A stretch of 46,618 bases of DNA from contig CALANW010000081.1 of assembly GCA_937926145.1 (NCBI GenBank), positions 1 to 46,618 of the forward strand. Reading direction: 5' to 3'. Source of the DNA: an uncultured Ruminococcus sp. (GTDB lineage: Bacteria; Bacillota; Clostridia; Oscillospirales; Ruminococcaceae). The first letter of the stretch is position 1, and the number at the start of each line of letters is the position of its first letter. A model generated the notes under the pieces. The model worked only from the letters and a program-made list of their open reading frames with translations. It was not told where the DNA came from and did no database searches. Shown in pieces: positions 1 to 8,920 of this stretch. The translations under genes and the position numbers were made by a program.

Positions 1-245
1 ATTATATATTAATATCGCCACATATACAATTGCCTTTTTAAACATATTTTTTAAACTTTTTATTAATTTAACTGTTTAAAATGCTAAGAATTACAGGTCT
101 ATCCATATTACGAAAATATGATGGTGGAAAGTTTCTGATTTTCGGCATCAGTTTTTTCGTCATAATATGACTTTGCCTTAGTAAAATTGCACTAATAATC
201 ACTTGAAATTTATCCAAAAATTTCAGAAGAAAGTTTTTTCAAAGG
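1..245. other. AT-rich non-coding stretch upstream of dcw cluster
   Basis: No convincing coding frame, tRNA or terminator with a T-run is visible. It holds short inverted repeats, for example CATATT/AATATG near 107-118 and TTAGT/ACTAA near 179-196, but nothing I can name. Confidence 0.5.
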
Positions 246-274
246 TTGCAAATCAATTGCAGATGGTGTATAAT
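246..274 (+). promoter_or_regulatory. Sigma-A type promoter of the dcw cluster
   Basis: The -35 is TTGCAA (246-251) and the -10 is TATAAT (269-274), with a 17-bp spacer. It is the only strong promoter before mraZ. The putative MraZ repeats begin just downstream, so MraZ bound there would overlap initiation or early elongation. Confidence 0.75.
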
Positions 275-280
275 ATCATT

Positions 281-463
281 AAAGTGGTGAATTATCCCAC
301 AAAGTGGGTCTGAGTGGTGAAATTCCACCGAGTTTTCCACACGGTGTTGAAAACCGATGTGTAAAAATATGTGGAAAAAGTGCAAAACTTGACCCGATAT
401 ACCGAATACAGCGGTATTTCGACAGATAAAAATGTGGAAAACCTTTTGAAAACGATGTGGAAA
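281..463 (+). promoter_or_regulatory. MraZ operator-like direct repeats in the mraZ leader
   Basis: AAAGTGG occurs at 281 and 301, and TGAGTGG at 311. The spacings of 20 and 10 bp put them on one helical face. Three further GTGGAAA repeats occur at 371, 434 and 457. MraZ is known to bind short GTGG/TGGG-type direct repeats in front of its own operon in E. coli and Mycoplasma, so the first group is a good candidate operator. The role of the later GTGGAAA group is inference. Confidence 0.6.
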
Positions 464-494
464 GGCGGTGAAGAACTTGGGCGGAAACAGTTTG

Positions 495-905
495 ATGGGT
501 ACTTATGAGCATACGATAGATGCAAAAGGCAGAATGGCTTTCCCCACAAAGCTCCGTGAACGCCTTGGTCTTAGCTTCATCGTCACTATCGGTCTTGACC
601 GCTGCCTTTATGTATTTTCCGAAGAGGAATGGGAAAACTTTACTGAAAAGCTCAAAACGCTCACGGGCGAAAAGGCCCGTTCCGCAAAGCTTTTCATCGT
701 AAGAGCCTGCCCCGTTGAACCCGACAAGCAGGGACGAATCCTCATTCCGCAGCAGCTCCGCGAATACGCAGGACTTGACCACGATGTCACCGTCCTCGGC
801 GTTATCGACCGTGCAGAAATTTGGGACAGCGCACGTTTCAACGCAATGAGCGAATCTATCTCGGAAGAAATGCTTTCGGACGCTCTTTCGGACATTGCAT
901 TTTAA
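495..905 (+). CDS. mraZ: Transcriptional regulator MraZ
   Basis: MraZ is a DNA-binding protein with two SpoVT/AbrB-like repeats that forms ring oligomers and autoregulates the dcw operon. The protein (136 aa, family usually about 140-150) starts MGTYEHTIDAKGRMAFPTKL, the classic first half-motif with DAKGR. The second half-motif DKQGRILIP follows near residues 76-84. The frame is open upstream to a GTG at 468 and a TTG at 492, but the homologous N-terminus and the GGGCGGA sequence about 9 nt upstream favour ATG 495. It is first in the cluster, 12 nt before rsmH, which is the standard order in Firmicutes. The GTGG-type repeats upstream suggest self-control. Confidence 0.93.
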   Translation: MGTYEHTIDAKGRMAFPTKLRERLGLSFIVTIGLDRCLYVFSEEEWENFTEKLKTLTGEKARSAKLFIVRACPVEPDKQGRILIPQQLREYAGLDHDVTVLGVIDRAEIWDSARFNAMSESISEEMLSDALSDIAF

Positions 906-917
906 GGAGATCGGCTT

Positions 918-1841
918 ATGAGTTTTTCACATATTTCAGTTATGCTTGACGAATGCATCGAGGGTCTTGACATCAAGCCCGACGGCATTTATATAGACGG
1001 AACGTGCGGCGGCGCAGGACATTCCTGCGAGATAGCAAAGCGGCTCACCGACGGCGGCAGGCTCATCGGCATCGACCGTGACCCCGACGCTGTCGATGCG
1101 GCGACCGAAAGGCTCGCACCGTATAACGCAATTGTCAAAAAGGGAAATTTCTCCGATATGAAAGCTATCGCCGCAGAAGAAAACGTTGACAAGGTTGACG
1201 GGATCCTGCTCGACCTCGGCGTTTCATCGCACCAGCTTGACACGCTCGAACGAGGATTTTCCTACCACGGCGATGCTCCGCTCGATATGAGAATGTCGCA
1301 GAGCGGCGTTTCAGCAAGGGATATCGTCAACGAAGCTTCTTACGAAGAACTTCGCAGGATATTTTGGGAATACGGTGAAGAAAAATTCTCCCCGAGAATT
1401 GCAGATACTATTATAAAAAGACGCGCGGACAAGCCTATCGAAACTACCTCAGAACTCGCCGACATTATCTGCTCCTCCATTCCCGCAAAATTCAGACGTG
1501 AAAAAAATCCGTGCAAAAAGTCTTTCCAGGCTTTGAGAATAGCCGTAAACTGCGAGCTGGACGAGCTTGACAAGGCTCTTGACGACGGTTTTGATATGCT
1601 CAACAGCGGCGGAAGATTCGCGATAATCACTTTCCACTCGCTTGAAGACAGGATAGTCAAGCAGCGCTTCGCAAGCTTCTGCACAGGCTGTACCTGCCCT
1701 CCCGATTTTCCACAGTGTATATGCGGAAAGAAGCCGAGGGGAAAGCTTGTCAACCGTAAACCGATAGAAGCCACTCCCGAGGAACTCGAACACAATAAAA
1801 GAAGTCACAGCGCAAAGCTTCGCATCATCGAGAAGCTTTGA
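918..1841 (+). CDS. rsmH: 16S rRNA (cytosine(1402)-N4)-methyltransferase RsmH
   Basis: RsmH (MraW) N4-methylates C1402 of 16S rRNA using S-adenosylmethionine. The 307-aa length matches the family. The SAM-binding glycine motif DGTCGGAGHS lies near residues 28-37, and the catalytic-region motif LLDLGVSSHQLD near 97-108. The C-terminus contains FHSLEDRIVKQRF and a Cys-rich stretch (CTGCTCPPDFPQCICG) typical of many Firmicute RsmH proteins. A ribosome binding site AAGGAGA at 904-910 precedes ATG 918. It is cotranscribed with mraZ and the ftsL-like gene, which begins 24 nt downstream. Confidence 0.97.
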   Translation: MSFSHISVMLDECIEGLDIKPDGIYIDGTCGGAGHSCEIAKRLTDGGRLIGIDRDPDAVDAATERLAPYNAIVKKGNFSDMKAIAAEENVDKVDGILLDLGVSSHQLDTLERGFSYHGDAPLDMRMSQSGVSARDIVNEASYEELRRIFWEYGEEKFSPRIADTIIKRRADKPIETTSELADIICSSIPAKFRREKNPCKKSFQALRIAVNCELDELDKALDDGFDMLNSGGRFAIITFHSLEDRIVKQRFASFCTGCTCPPDFPQCICGKKPRGKLVNRKPIEATPEELEHNKRSHSAKLRIIEKL

Positions 1842-1865
1842 AAAGATAAAAGAGAAGGATAAAAA

Positions 1866-2339
1866 ATGAACAGAGGAAACGCAGCATACGATCTTTCAAA
1901 ATATGAAAACGCAGCGCCCAAGCTTACGGACGGTGAAAAGTCAAAAATAGTTGTCCGCAGGGCAAAGCCTAAGCCGACTGCTTCAGCGCCGAAAATTCTT
2001 ATAACCGCAGTACTGGCGGTGCTTGTTCTGAGCCTTGTGGTCTATCCGAAAGTCCAGCAGGCAACGGTAATGTCCGATATCAACAAGCTCAACGATCAGG
2101 TGATGATACTTGAGAGCGAAAACGTCCGTATGCAGACCGCTATCGAGAGCAAATCCGCACTCAAAGCTGTCGAGGATTATGCTGTTGATGTTCTCGGAAT
2201 GCAGAAGCTCGACAAATCGCAGATAGAATATCTGAGCATTGAAAACGGCAACGTCATCGATATCCCCGAAGAGAACGAGAACTTTTTTGTAAAGATAAAG
2301 CACTCGTTTGAAGATTTTCTGGAATATCTCCGCGGATAA
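1866..2339 (+). CDS. ftsL: FtsL/DivIC-like septum formation protein
   Basis: This is a small bitopic division protein of 157 aa. It has a basic cytoplasmic N-terminus (about residues 1-37), one hydrophobic segment (about 38-60, containing LITAVLAVLVLSLVVYP), and an extracytoplasmic coiled-coil-like region (about 65-105). A short region with GMQKLDKSQIEYL follows, as in FtsL and DivIC. FtsL-type proteins form a trimer with FtsB/DivIC and FtsQ/DivIB that activates the septal synthase. Position between rsmH and the class B PBP is the canonical ftsL position; sequence identity alone is weak in this family, so the symbol rests on context. AGAGAAGG lies upstream of ATG 1866. Confidence 0.8.
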   Translation: MNRGNAAYDLSKYENAAPKLTDGEKSKIVVRRAKPKPTASAPKILITAVLAVLVLSLVVYPKVQQATVMSDINKLNDQVMILESENVRMQTAIESKSALKAVEDYAVDVLGMQKLDKSQIEYLSIENGNVIDIPEENENFFVKIKHSFEDFLEYLRG

Positions 2340-2523
2340 TTAAATAGAATTTTACAGCAGACTTTTGTGAACAAGCCTTTAGGCGGTATTTCCCGAAAAA
2401 TCTGCTGCGGCAATAGGGTTGTACCGTAGAAAATTGGTGCAGCCCGTATTTTGCTAAATAGTGCCATTTTTAATGGTATTGACCGAACATTCCCCTCTGC
2501 CCCTTTGGAAAGGAAGATCAAAT
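2340..2523 (+). promoter_or_regulatory. Structured leader between ftsL and the class B PBP
   Basis: No gene fits this 184-nt gap, although genes elsewhere in the cluster are spaced 12-60 nt apart. Two stem-loops are visible. One pairs CAGCAGA (2355-2361) with TCTGCTG (2401-2407), extended by CTTTT/AAAAA and enclosing GCCTTTAGGC. The second pairs GGGTTGTACC (2416-2425) with GGTGCAGCCC (2436-2445). Neither is followed by a T-run, so they are not simple terminators. Processing or translational control is possible; no known riboswitch was recognised. Confidence 0.45.
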
Positions 2524-4812
2524 TTGTCGCTGAAACCAACCAACTCCATGAAAAAGAAGCTGAATCTTGCCATTTTCCCTGCAATGATAATTTTTTCCGT
2601 TATCATTGTGGTGAATCTTTTCGGGATATCTATCACCAACAACGGCAAATATCAGGCTATGGCGAACAACAATCAGTTCCAGAGCACAGTCGTGAACGCG
2701 AACCGCGGCTCTATCTATGATGCGAACGGAAAAATTCTCGCCCAGTCTGCGACCGTTTATTCGATCATTCTCAACCCGAACAGACTTAATGATGCGGATA
2801 ACGAAAAGGTAGTGGAAGAAACGGGCAAGACCGAGCGCCAGCGTCAGATAGATGCCTGCGTGACGATACTTACCGAAGAACTTGACAACGTTACCGCCGG
2901 TGAGATACAGAAAAAGCTCTCCGACCTCAACTCAAAATGGTCGCTCGTTGCAAAGAGGATAGAAAAGCCTATCGCCGACAAAATTCTTCTCCGCGCTTCG
3001 GACGAGGGACTTGGCGACCTTATCTACACCAACGTTGACACAAGACGATACTATCCGCAGGGAACGCTCGCGGCTTCCGTTATCGGCTTCACCAACTATG
3101 AAGGCGACGGTGTTTACGGCGTTGAATCCTACTACAATGATTACCTCAAAGGCGTTGACGGAAAGATAATCTCCGCCGTTGACGCATTCGGCAACGAAAT
3201 GCCGTACAAAAACGATAAGATATACGATTCGCAGGACGGAAACTCGCTGTATCTTACCCTCGATATGACGCTCCAGTATTATGTTGAAAAATATCTTGAA
3301 CAGGCTGTTGTCGAAAACAACGTTCAGGAACGTGCCTGCGCTATCATTATGGACGTAAACACGGGCGCTATAAAGGCTATGGCTACTGTTGAGGGCTTCG
3401 ACCTCAACGACAGAAACTCCATTTACTCCAAGAAAGACCTCAACTACCTTGCAGGACTCGAGGGTACGCCCGAATATGATGAAGAATATGCTTCGCTCCG
3501 TGAAAAACAGTGGAAAAACAAAGCCGTTACCGAACTTTACAACCCGGGTTCGGTATTCAAGGTAGTAACGGGTTCTGCGGCTCTCGAAGAGGGCGCTATC
3601 ACGCTCGATTCAACTTTCACCTGCAATCAGGCTATCGATGTCGCAGGTCAGCTTATCCACTGCTGGTCGAGATATTCCCACGGCGCGCAGGACTTCACCA
3701 CGGCAATGACGAACTCCTGCAACCCTGCTTTCATTCAGATAGGTCAGGCGCTCGGCAAGGAAAAATTCTGCAAGTATTTTGAAGCTTTCGGACTTACCGA
3801 ACCGACGGGCATCGACCTCCCCGGTGAAGCAGACAGCATCTATGTAAAGCCCGAAAATATGGGTCCCGTTGAACTTGCTTCAAGCTCATTCGGTCAGACA
3901 AGCAAGATCACGCCTATTCAGATGATTACCGCTTATGCGGCAGTTGTAAACGGCGGATATCTCGTTACTCCTTACGTTGTCAGCAAGATAGTTGACACGA
4001 ACGGAAATGTTATAAAGACTACTGAGACCTCGATAAAGCGTCAGGTCATCTCCGAAGAAACTTCCGCTCAGATGCGTCAGGTTCTTGAATCCGTTGTAAA
4101 CAACAAGGGCGGTTCAAACGCTTATATCAAGGGTTACTCTATCGGCGGAAAATCGGGTACTTCCGAAAAGATCGACAAGATGAACCAGACGGGCGAATCC
4201 GACCTTTATGTTTCCTCCTACTGCGGCTTCGCTCCTGCAAACGATCCCGATATCATTATGCTCGTAATGGTAGACGAACCGACCGCAAGAGATCAGAACG
4301 GCTCGCTTATGTACTACGGAAGCGTTGTTGCCTGCCCTGTTGTATCGAATACATTCAAGGAGGCGCTCCCCTACCTTGGCTACTACCCCGAATACACCGA
4401 TGACGAGCTCGAAGAGCTTGGCGTTACCGTTCCGAACGTTGAGGGTCAGACTCCCGAAGCCGCAGGCTCTACGCTTGAAGCGCTCGACCTCCAGTACACT
4501 GTTATCGGCGACGGCGAATACGTCACTGCTCAGATACCGTCACGCGGAAGCTCGCTCCGTCGAAACGGAAAAGTCATACTCTATACGGAAGATAACCCCG
4601 AAACCGATTATACGACCGTTCCGAACGTTATCGGAATGTCGCTTTCGGACGTAAATTACACCCTTACGCAAGCCGACCTCAACTTTAAGGCAGGCGACGG
4701 TGCATCGAGCCACGCAGGTGCGGTCGCACACAGTCAAAACTATGCCGAGGGCGATATCGTTCCAAAGGGTACTATCATCGAAGTTTATTTCATCATCAAA
4801 GACGAGGGATAA
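2524..4812 (+). CDS. Class B penicillin-binding protein with two PASTA domains (PBP2B/SpoVD type)
   Basis: A membrane-anchored D,D-transpeptidase that cross-links septal or spore-cortex peptidoglycan. Proposed start is TTG 2524, with GGAAAGGAAG at 2507-2515 placed 9 nt before it; ATG 2548 is the alternative. The upstream reading frame (to GTG 2461) has no ribosome binding site. From the TTG start (762 aa) there is one N-terminal membrane segment (about 12-37), a dimerisation domain beginning at NRGSIYD, and a transpeptidase domain with SVFK (343-346), SCN (398-400) and KSGT (543-546). Two C-terminal PASTA domains begin at TVPNVEG (about 635) and TVPNVIG (about 698). PASTA domains and dcw position fit either PBP2B or the sporulation paralogue SpoVD; I cannot decide between them from sequence alone. 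Confidence 0.93.
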   Translation: MSLKPTNSMKKKLNLAIFPAMIIFSVIIVVNLFGISITNNGKYQAMANNNQFQSTVVNANRGSIYDANGKILAQSATVYSIILNPNRLNDADNEKVVEETGKTERQRQIDACVTILTEELDNVTAGEIQKKLSDLNSKWSLVAKRIEKPIADKILLRASDEGLGDLIYTNVDTRRYYPQGTLAASVIGFTNYEGDGVYGVESYYNDYLKGVDGKIISAVDAFGNEMPYKNDKIYDSQDGNSLYLTLDMTLQYYVEKYLEQAVVENNVQERACAIIMDVNTGAIKAMATVEGFDLNDRNSIYSKKDLNYLAGLEGTPEYDEEYASLREKQWKNKAVTELYNPGSVFKVVTGSAALEEGAITLDSTFTCNQAIDVAGQLIHCWSRYSHGAQDFTTAMTNSCNPAFIQIGQALGKEKFCKYFEAFGLTEPTGIDLPGEADSIYVKPENMGPVELASSSFGQTSKITPIQMITAYAAVVNGGYLVTPYVVSKIVDTNGNVIKTTETSIKRQVISEETSAQMRQVLESVVNNKGGSNAYIKGYSIGGKSGTSEKIDKMNQTGESDLYVSSYCGFAPANDPDIIMLVMVDEPTARDQNGSLMYYGSVVACPVVSNTFKEALPYLGYYPEYTDDELEELGVTVPNVEGQTPEAAGSTLEALDLQYTVIGDGEYVTAQIPSRGSSLRRNGKVILYTEDNPETDYTTVPNVIGMSLSDVNYTLTQADLNFKAGDGASSHAGAVAHSQNYAEGDIVPKGTIIEVYFIIKDEG

Positions 4813-4815
4813 CAA

Positions 4816-4915
4816 TACTGATTTTTAATCAAAGTGTAGACAAAAAATCGGCGCAAAAACCATACATTCGAGTTTTTGCTTGATTTTTTGTACACTTTCA
4901 GTTTAAAAATAAGTA
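4816..4915. repeat. Miniature inverted-repeat element, copy A1 (100 bp)
   Basis: An imperfect palindrome running from TACTGATTTTTAATCAAAG to CTTTCAGTTTAAAAATAAGTA. The arms pair over nearly their whole length around a short loop near 4861-4870. The flanks are CAA and TAA, a near match to the 3-bp TNA-type duplication seen at the other copies. Four further family members lie at 39038, 39391, 45809 and 46549. This copy sits between the PBP gene and murE-murF, just upstream of the murE ribosome binding site. Confidence 0.8.
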
Positions 4916-4966
4916 TAAAACGGTACGCCGAAAAAGGCTTATCGCAAAAATGAAAGGCGGTTTTTT

Positions 4967-7846
4967 ATGAAACTCAGCGAACTTATCAATGATACTGTCG
5001 ATACAATGCCGTCAAAAGCATCATTTACCGTCGGCTCGGAGGACGTTCTCGGCATCACCGACAACACCAAGGAAGTCGAAGCAGGCTTTATATTCGTATG
5101 CGTAAAGGGCAAGAGCTTTGACGGACACTCCGCTGCCGAAGAAATGCTCGAAAAGGGCGCTGTATGCGTCATTGCCGACCACGATCTCGGTCTGAAAAAG
5201 CAGATCGTCGTTTCCGATACAAGAAAATTCTATGGTCTGCTCTGCGCAGCTTGGTTCACCCACCCCGAACGCCACCTTAAATTCATCGGCGTTACGGGAA
5301 CGAACGGCAAGACCACAATGGCAACGCTCATCAAGGATATCCTCACGCAGAACAAGCGCAAGGTCGGCTTTGTCGGCACAACGGGCGTTCTTATCTGCGG
5401 AAAGCCTTATCAGTCCGATTCCTCAACACCGACAACTCCGCGTGTTTTCGAACTTTTCAGCATCTTCAACGAGATGATGAACCGCGGCTGCGACACCGTT
5501 GTAATGGAAGTCTCCTCGTTCGCACTTGAACAGAACCGAATCGGACCCGTTATCTTCGATATCGCGGTATTCACGAACCTCACGCAGGATCACCTCGATT
5601 ATCACGAAACAATGGAAAACTACTACGCAGCCAAGAAGAAGCTTTTCACCGAACACTGCAAGGCTGCTATCATCAATATCGACGACAGCTACGGAAAAAG
5701 ACTTTACGAAGAGATAAAAGGCTGCGGCTGCGAACGCATTTCCTACGGTCTGCACGAGCGCGCAGATATCACCTGCGAAAAGATACGCACAGCCGATACT
5801 CTCACGAAATTCTGGATAAATATTCAGAAAAAGAGCTTCCCCGTTACGCTCAATATGATCGGACTTTACAACGTTTCAAACGCAATGGCTGCTATCGTTG
5901 CCTGCGTAAAATCAGGCATCGGCATAAACAATGTTCTCCTTTCGCTCGAAAGGGCAAAGGGCGTGAGCGGCAGATGCGAGATCCTTTCCGACAAGAACGG
6001 ATTCCTTGTCATAAGGGATTATGCACACAGTCCCGATGCGCTTGAAAATATGCTTCCTGCGCTGAAAACGCACACAAAGGGCAGACTTATCTGTCTGTTC
6101 GGCTGCGGCGGCGACCGCGACAGAACAAAGCGTCCGCTTATGGCAAAGGCTGCCGAAAAATATGCAGACCTGCTCATCGTGACCTCGGATAATCCGCGAA
6201 GCGAAGACCCCGATGCTATCATCGACGAGATATGCGAGGGACTTTCGGGTCTGAAACCTTATATCCGCATCACCGACCGAAAAGCCGCTATCAGACGCGC
6301 TATCGCAATTGCTGAAAAGGGCGATGTTATCGTCCTCGCAGGAAAAGGTCACGAAGATTATCAGATACTCGCCAACGATGTCCATATTCATTTTGACGAA
6401 AAAGAGATCGTTGAAGAGATAATGAAAAACTATAAAAAACCGCGCTTCAACCCCGATCTTCACGAATATATCACCGTAAATGATATCCTCGAATGTACGG
6501 GCGGCAAGCCGCAGGGCATACACGATTATAATATGAGCGTTCACGCCGATGCTATTTTCTCCGACACGAGAGCAGCCGTAAAGGGCGGTGTTTTCGTTGC
6601 TATCAAGGGCGAAAACTTCGACGGACACGACTTTGCCGAAAAGGCTGTCAAGGAGGGCGCTGCTTTTGCGATAACCGAGCGCGCCGTACTCAACACTCCG
6701 TGCATCGTTGTAAAGGACACCCGCAAAGCTCTGCTCGACATTGCAAGGTCATTCCGCAGTCAGTTCCACCCTGTTGTTGTCGGACTTACGGGCAGCGTCG
6801 GAAAAACGACCACCAAGGATATGATCGCGCTCGCTCTTTCCGCTGAACACAGCGTTTACAAAACACCTGCGAACCACAACAACGAGATCGGCGTTCCGTT
6901 CTCACTTTTAAAGCTCAATTCAAGCTGCACCGCGGCTGTTATCGAAATGGGAATGTCAGGCTTCGGCGAGATAGAGCGCCTTTCAAAGTGCGTTCGCCCG
7001 ACAGTCTGCCTTATCACGAACATCGGCTTCGCACATATTGAAAAGCTCGGCTCGCAGGAGGGCATACTTCAGGCAAAGCTTGAAATTTTAAAGGGCGCAG
7101 ACAAGGACGCTCCGCTCATTCTCAACGGCGATGATAAGCTTCTTTGGAAAGTAAACGAAGAATACGGCGAATACAGAAAGGTCGTTACCTACGGCATCGA
7201 AAACAAGGACTGCGACTACACCGCAGAGGACATAAAGACCTACAATGACCGCATTTCTTTCAATGTTTGCCGCAATGGCGAGGTCATTACAGATGTTACG
7301 ATATATTCGCTCGGCAGACACAATGTTTACAACGCTCTTGCGGCTGTAACGACCGCCGCCGTTGTAGGCTGCGACCCTGTTTTGGCTGCGGAGATGCTCA
7401 GCGGCTATCAGCCAGACCAGCTCCGTCAGAATGTGCAGAAGCTTGGTCAGCAGACCGTTCTCATCGACTGCTATAACGCTTCACCGACATCGATGAAAGC
7501 CGCTATCGATATGCTCTGCGACATCAAGCCTGCGGAGGGCGGCAGACACGTTGCCGTTCTCGGTGATATGCTCGAACTCGGTGAAAGATCCGCAGAATAT
7601 CACGCCGAGATAGGCGAATATGTTGCGAAAAAGGGCGTTGACCTGCTCGTTTGCTACGGAAAAGAAGCCGAAAACATCGCAAAGCGCGCTGACGAACTCG
7701 GCTATCACGCAGGCTGGTCAACAGAAAAATCAAAGATACTAAACTTCCTTAAATTCAAGCTCCGTCCGGGCGATGTTGTGCTTTTCAAGGCGAGCCGAGG
7801 CGTTCATCTTGAAGAGATAATCGACGAATTTTACAAGGATTGCTGA
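4967..7846 (+). CDS. murE-murF: Fused MurE-MurF ligase
   Basis: Two consecutive cytoplasmic Mur ligases in one 959-aa chain. Residues about 1-490 are MurE (UDP-MurNAc-L-Ala-D-Glu : diamino acid ligase), with P-loop GTNGKTT at 111-117 and DNPR at 408-411. DNPR is the signature of meso-diaminopimelate-specific MurE. Residues about 495-959 are MurF (UDP-MurNAc-tripeptide : D-Ala-D-Ala ligase), with its own N-terminal domain (SDTRAAVKGGVFVAIKGENF near 532-551), P-loop GSVGKTT at 609-615, and a C-terminal domain containing NASPTSM. No stop codon or restart separates the halves. AAAGGCGG precedes ATG 4967. The fusion would channel tripeptide directly to MurF. murD, usually nearby, is absent from this cluster. 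Confidence 0.96.
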   Translation: MKLSELINDTVDTMPSKASFTVGSEDVLGITDNTKEVEAGFIFVCVKGKSFDGHSAAEEMLEKGAVCVIADHDLGLKKQIVVSDTRKFYGLLCAAWFTHPERHLKFIGVTGTNGKTTMATLIKDILTQNKRKVGFVGTTGVLICGKPYQSDSSTPTTPRVFELFSIFNEMMNRGCDTVVMEVSSFALEQNRIGPVIFDIAVFTNLTQDHLDYHETMENYYAAKKKLFTEHCKAAIINIDDSYGKRLYEEIKGCGCERISYGLHERADITCEKIRTADTLTKFWINIQKKSFPVTLNMIGLYNVSNAMAAIVACVKSGIGINNVLLSLERAKGVSGRCEILSDKNGFLVIRDYAHSPDALENMLPALKTHTKGRLICLFGCGGDRDRTKRPLMAKAAEKYADLLIVTSDNPRSEDPDAIIDEICEGLSGLKPYIRITDRKAAIRRAIAIAEKGDVIVLAGKGHEDYQILANDVHIHFDEKEIVEEIMKNYKKPRFNPDLHEYITVNDILECTGGKPQGIHDYNMSVHADAIFSDTRAAVKGGVFVAIKGENFDGHDFAEKAVKEGAAFAITERAVLNTPCIVVKDTRKALLDIARSFRSQFHPVVVGLTGSVGKTTTKDMIALALSAEHSVYKTPANHNNEIGVPFSLLKLNSSCTAAVIEMGMSGFGEIERLSKCVRPTVCLITNIGFAHIEKLGSQEGILQAKLEILKGADKDAPLILNGDDKLLWKVNEEYGEYRKVVTYGIENKDCDYTAEDIKTYNDRISFNVCRNGEVITDVTIYSLGRHNVYNALAAVTTAAVVGCDPVLAAEMLSGYQPDQLRQNVQKLGQQTVLIDCYNASPTSMKAAIDMLCDIKPAEGGRHVAVLGDMLELGERSAEYHAEIGEYVAKKGVDLLVCYGKEAENIAKRADELGYHAGWSTEKSKILNFLKFKLRPGDVVLFKASRGVHLEEIIDEFYKDC

Positions 7847-7873
7847 TAATACTATAAAAAGGAGAGCGTCACA

Positions 7874-8881
7874 ATGCCGTTCTGGATAAATCTTATCGTT
7901 GCACTCACCGCTTTTGCGGTCTCGGCAGTAATGGGCAAATTTCTCATTCCGCTGCTTAAAAAGATCCATTTTGGTCAGACTATATATGAAAAAGGCCCGT
8001 CCTGGCACAAGGATAAGCAGGGCACTCCGATAATGGGCGGATTTATGTTCGTATTCGGCTCGGCAATAGCGATCGCTGTCGGCTATGCTTTGTACCGCTA
8101 CAGAACGGCTGATGTCACACTGCCCGACAACACGGGACTTTACCGCCTGCTCGCAGGATACATCTTCGCTCTTCTGAATATGATAATCGGCTTCACGGAC
8201 GATTACATCAAGGCTGTAAAAAAGCAGAACCTCGGACTTAAGCCGAAGCAGAAAATGGTGATGCAGTTCATCTTCTCGGCGGCTTTCCTCTATGTTCTGT
8301 ATGTCCTCGGCGACACGAAAACAACGCTCAATTTCTACTGGTCAGAGCTTGACATCGGCTGGTTCTACTATCCGTTTATGCTGCTTGTTATAGTGTTCCT
8401 CACGAATGCTGTAAACCTCACGGACGGCATTGACGGACTTTGCGGCTCGGTAACTGTAATTTCGATGATATCGTTCGCAACGCTCTGCTCCGCTATGGGA
8501 AACCACGAATATTCCATTTACTCCATAGCTGTTGCAGGCGGCTGCCTTGGCTTCCTCGTATGGAATCTTCACCCTGCAAAGGTATTTATGGGCGACACAG
8601 GTTCGATGTTCCTCGGCGGCGCTGTCGTTGCAATAGGACTTGTGACAAGACAGCATCTTCTCCTTGCGATAATCGCGATTGTTTATATCTGCGAGGCTCT
8701 CTCGGTCGTTATTCAGGTAACTTACTTCAAGCTCACTCACGGAAAGCGCCTTTTCAAAATGTCGCCTATACATCATCACTTTGAGCTTTGCGGCATGAAC
8801 GAATATCAGATAGTTATAAGCTTCTCCGCAGTCGGACTTATCGCAGGCGTTATCGCAAACCTTATCTACAAACTTTGCTAA
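7874..8881 (+). CDS. mraY: Phospho-N-acetylmuramoyl-pentapeptide transferase
   Basis: MraY transfers phospho-MurNAc-pentapeptide from UDP to undecaprenyl phosphate, making lipid I at the inner face of the membrane. The 335-aa protein is polytopic, with about ten hydrophobic segments. It carries the family signatures: DDYIK near residues 112-116, NAVNLTDGIDGL near 177-188, FMGDTGSM near 238-245 and the MSPIHHHFEL histidine motif near 296-305. GGAGAG precedes ATG 7874. It follows the MurE-MurF fusion by 27 nt, so the last cytoplasmic ligation and the first membrane step are encoded side by side. Confidence 0.97.
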   Translation: MPFWINLIVALTAFAVSAVMGKFLIPLLKKIHFGQTIYEKGPSWHKDKQGTPIMGGFMFVFGSAIAIAVGYALYRYRTADVTLPDNTGLYRLLAGYIFALLNMIIGFTDDYIKAVKKQNLGLKPKQKMVMQFIFSAAFLYVLYVLGDTKTTLNFYWSELDIGWFYYPFMLLVIVFLTNAVNLTDGIDGLCGSVTVISMISFATLCSAMGNHEYSIYSIAVAGGCLGFLVWNLHPAKVFMGDTGSMFLGGAVVAIGLVTRQHLLLAIIAIVYICEALSVVIQVTYFKLTHGKRLFKMSPIHHHFELCGMNEYQIVISFSAVGLIAGVIANLIYKLC

Positions 8882-8920
8882 AAACCTCTGCTGAAATATT
8901 AGAAAGGAATGGTCGTTTTA

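Noticed and set aside
281..463. CRISPR array in the mraZ leader because of regular GTGG repeats
   Set aside because: The repeats are 7 bp and spacings are 10-63 bp, and no cas genes are present; an operator explains them better.
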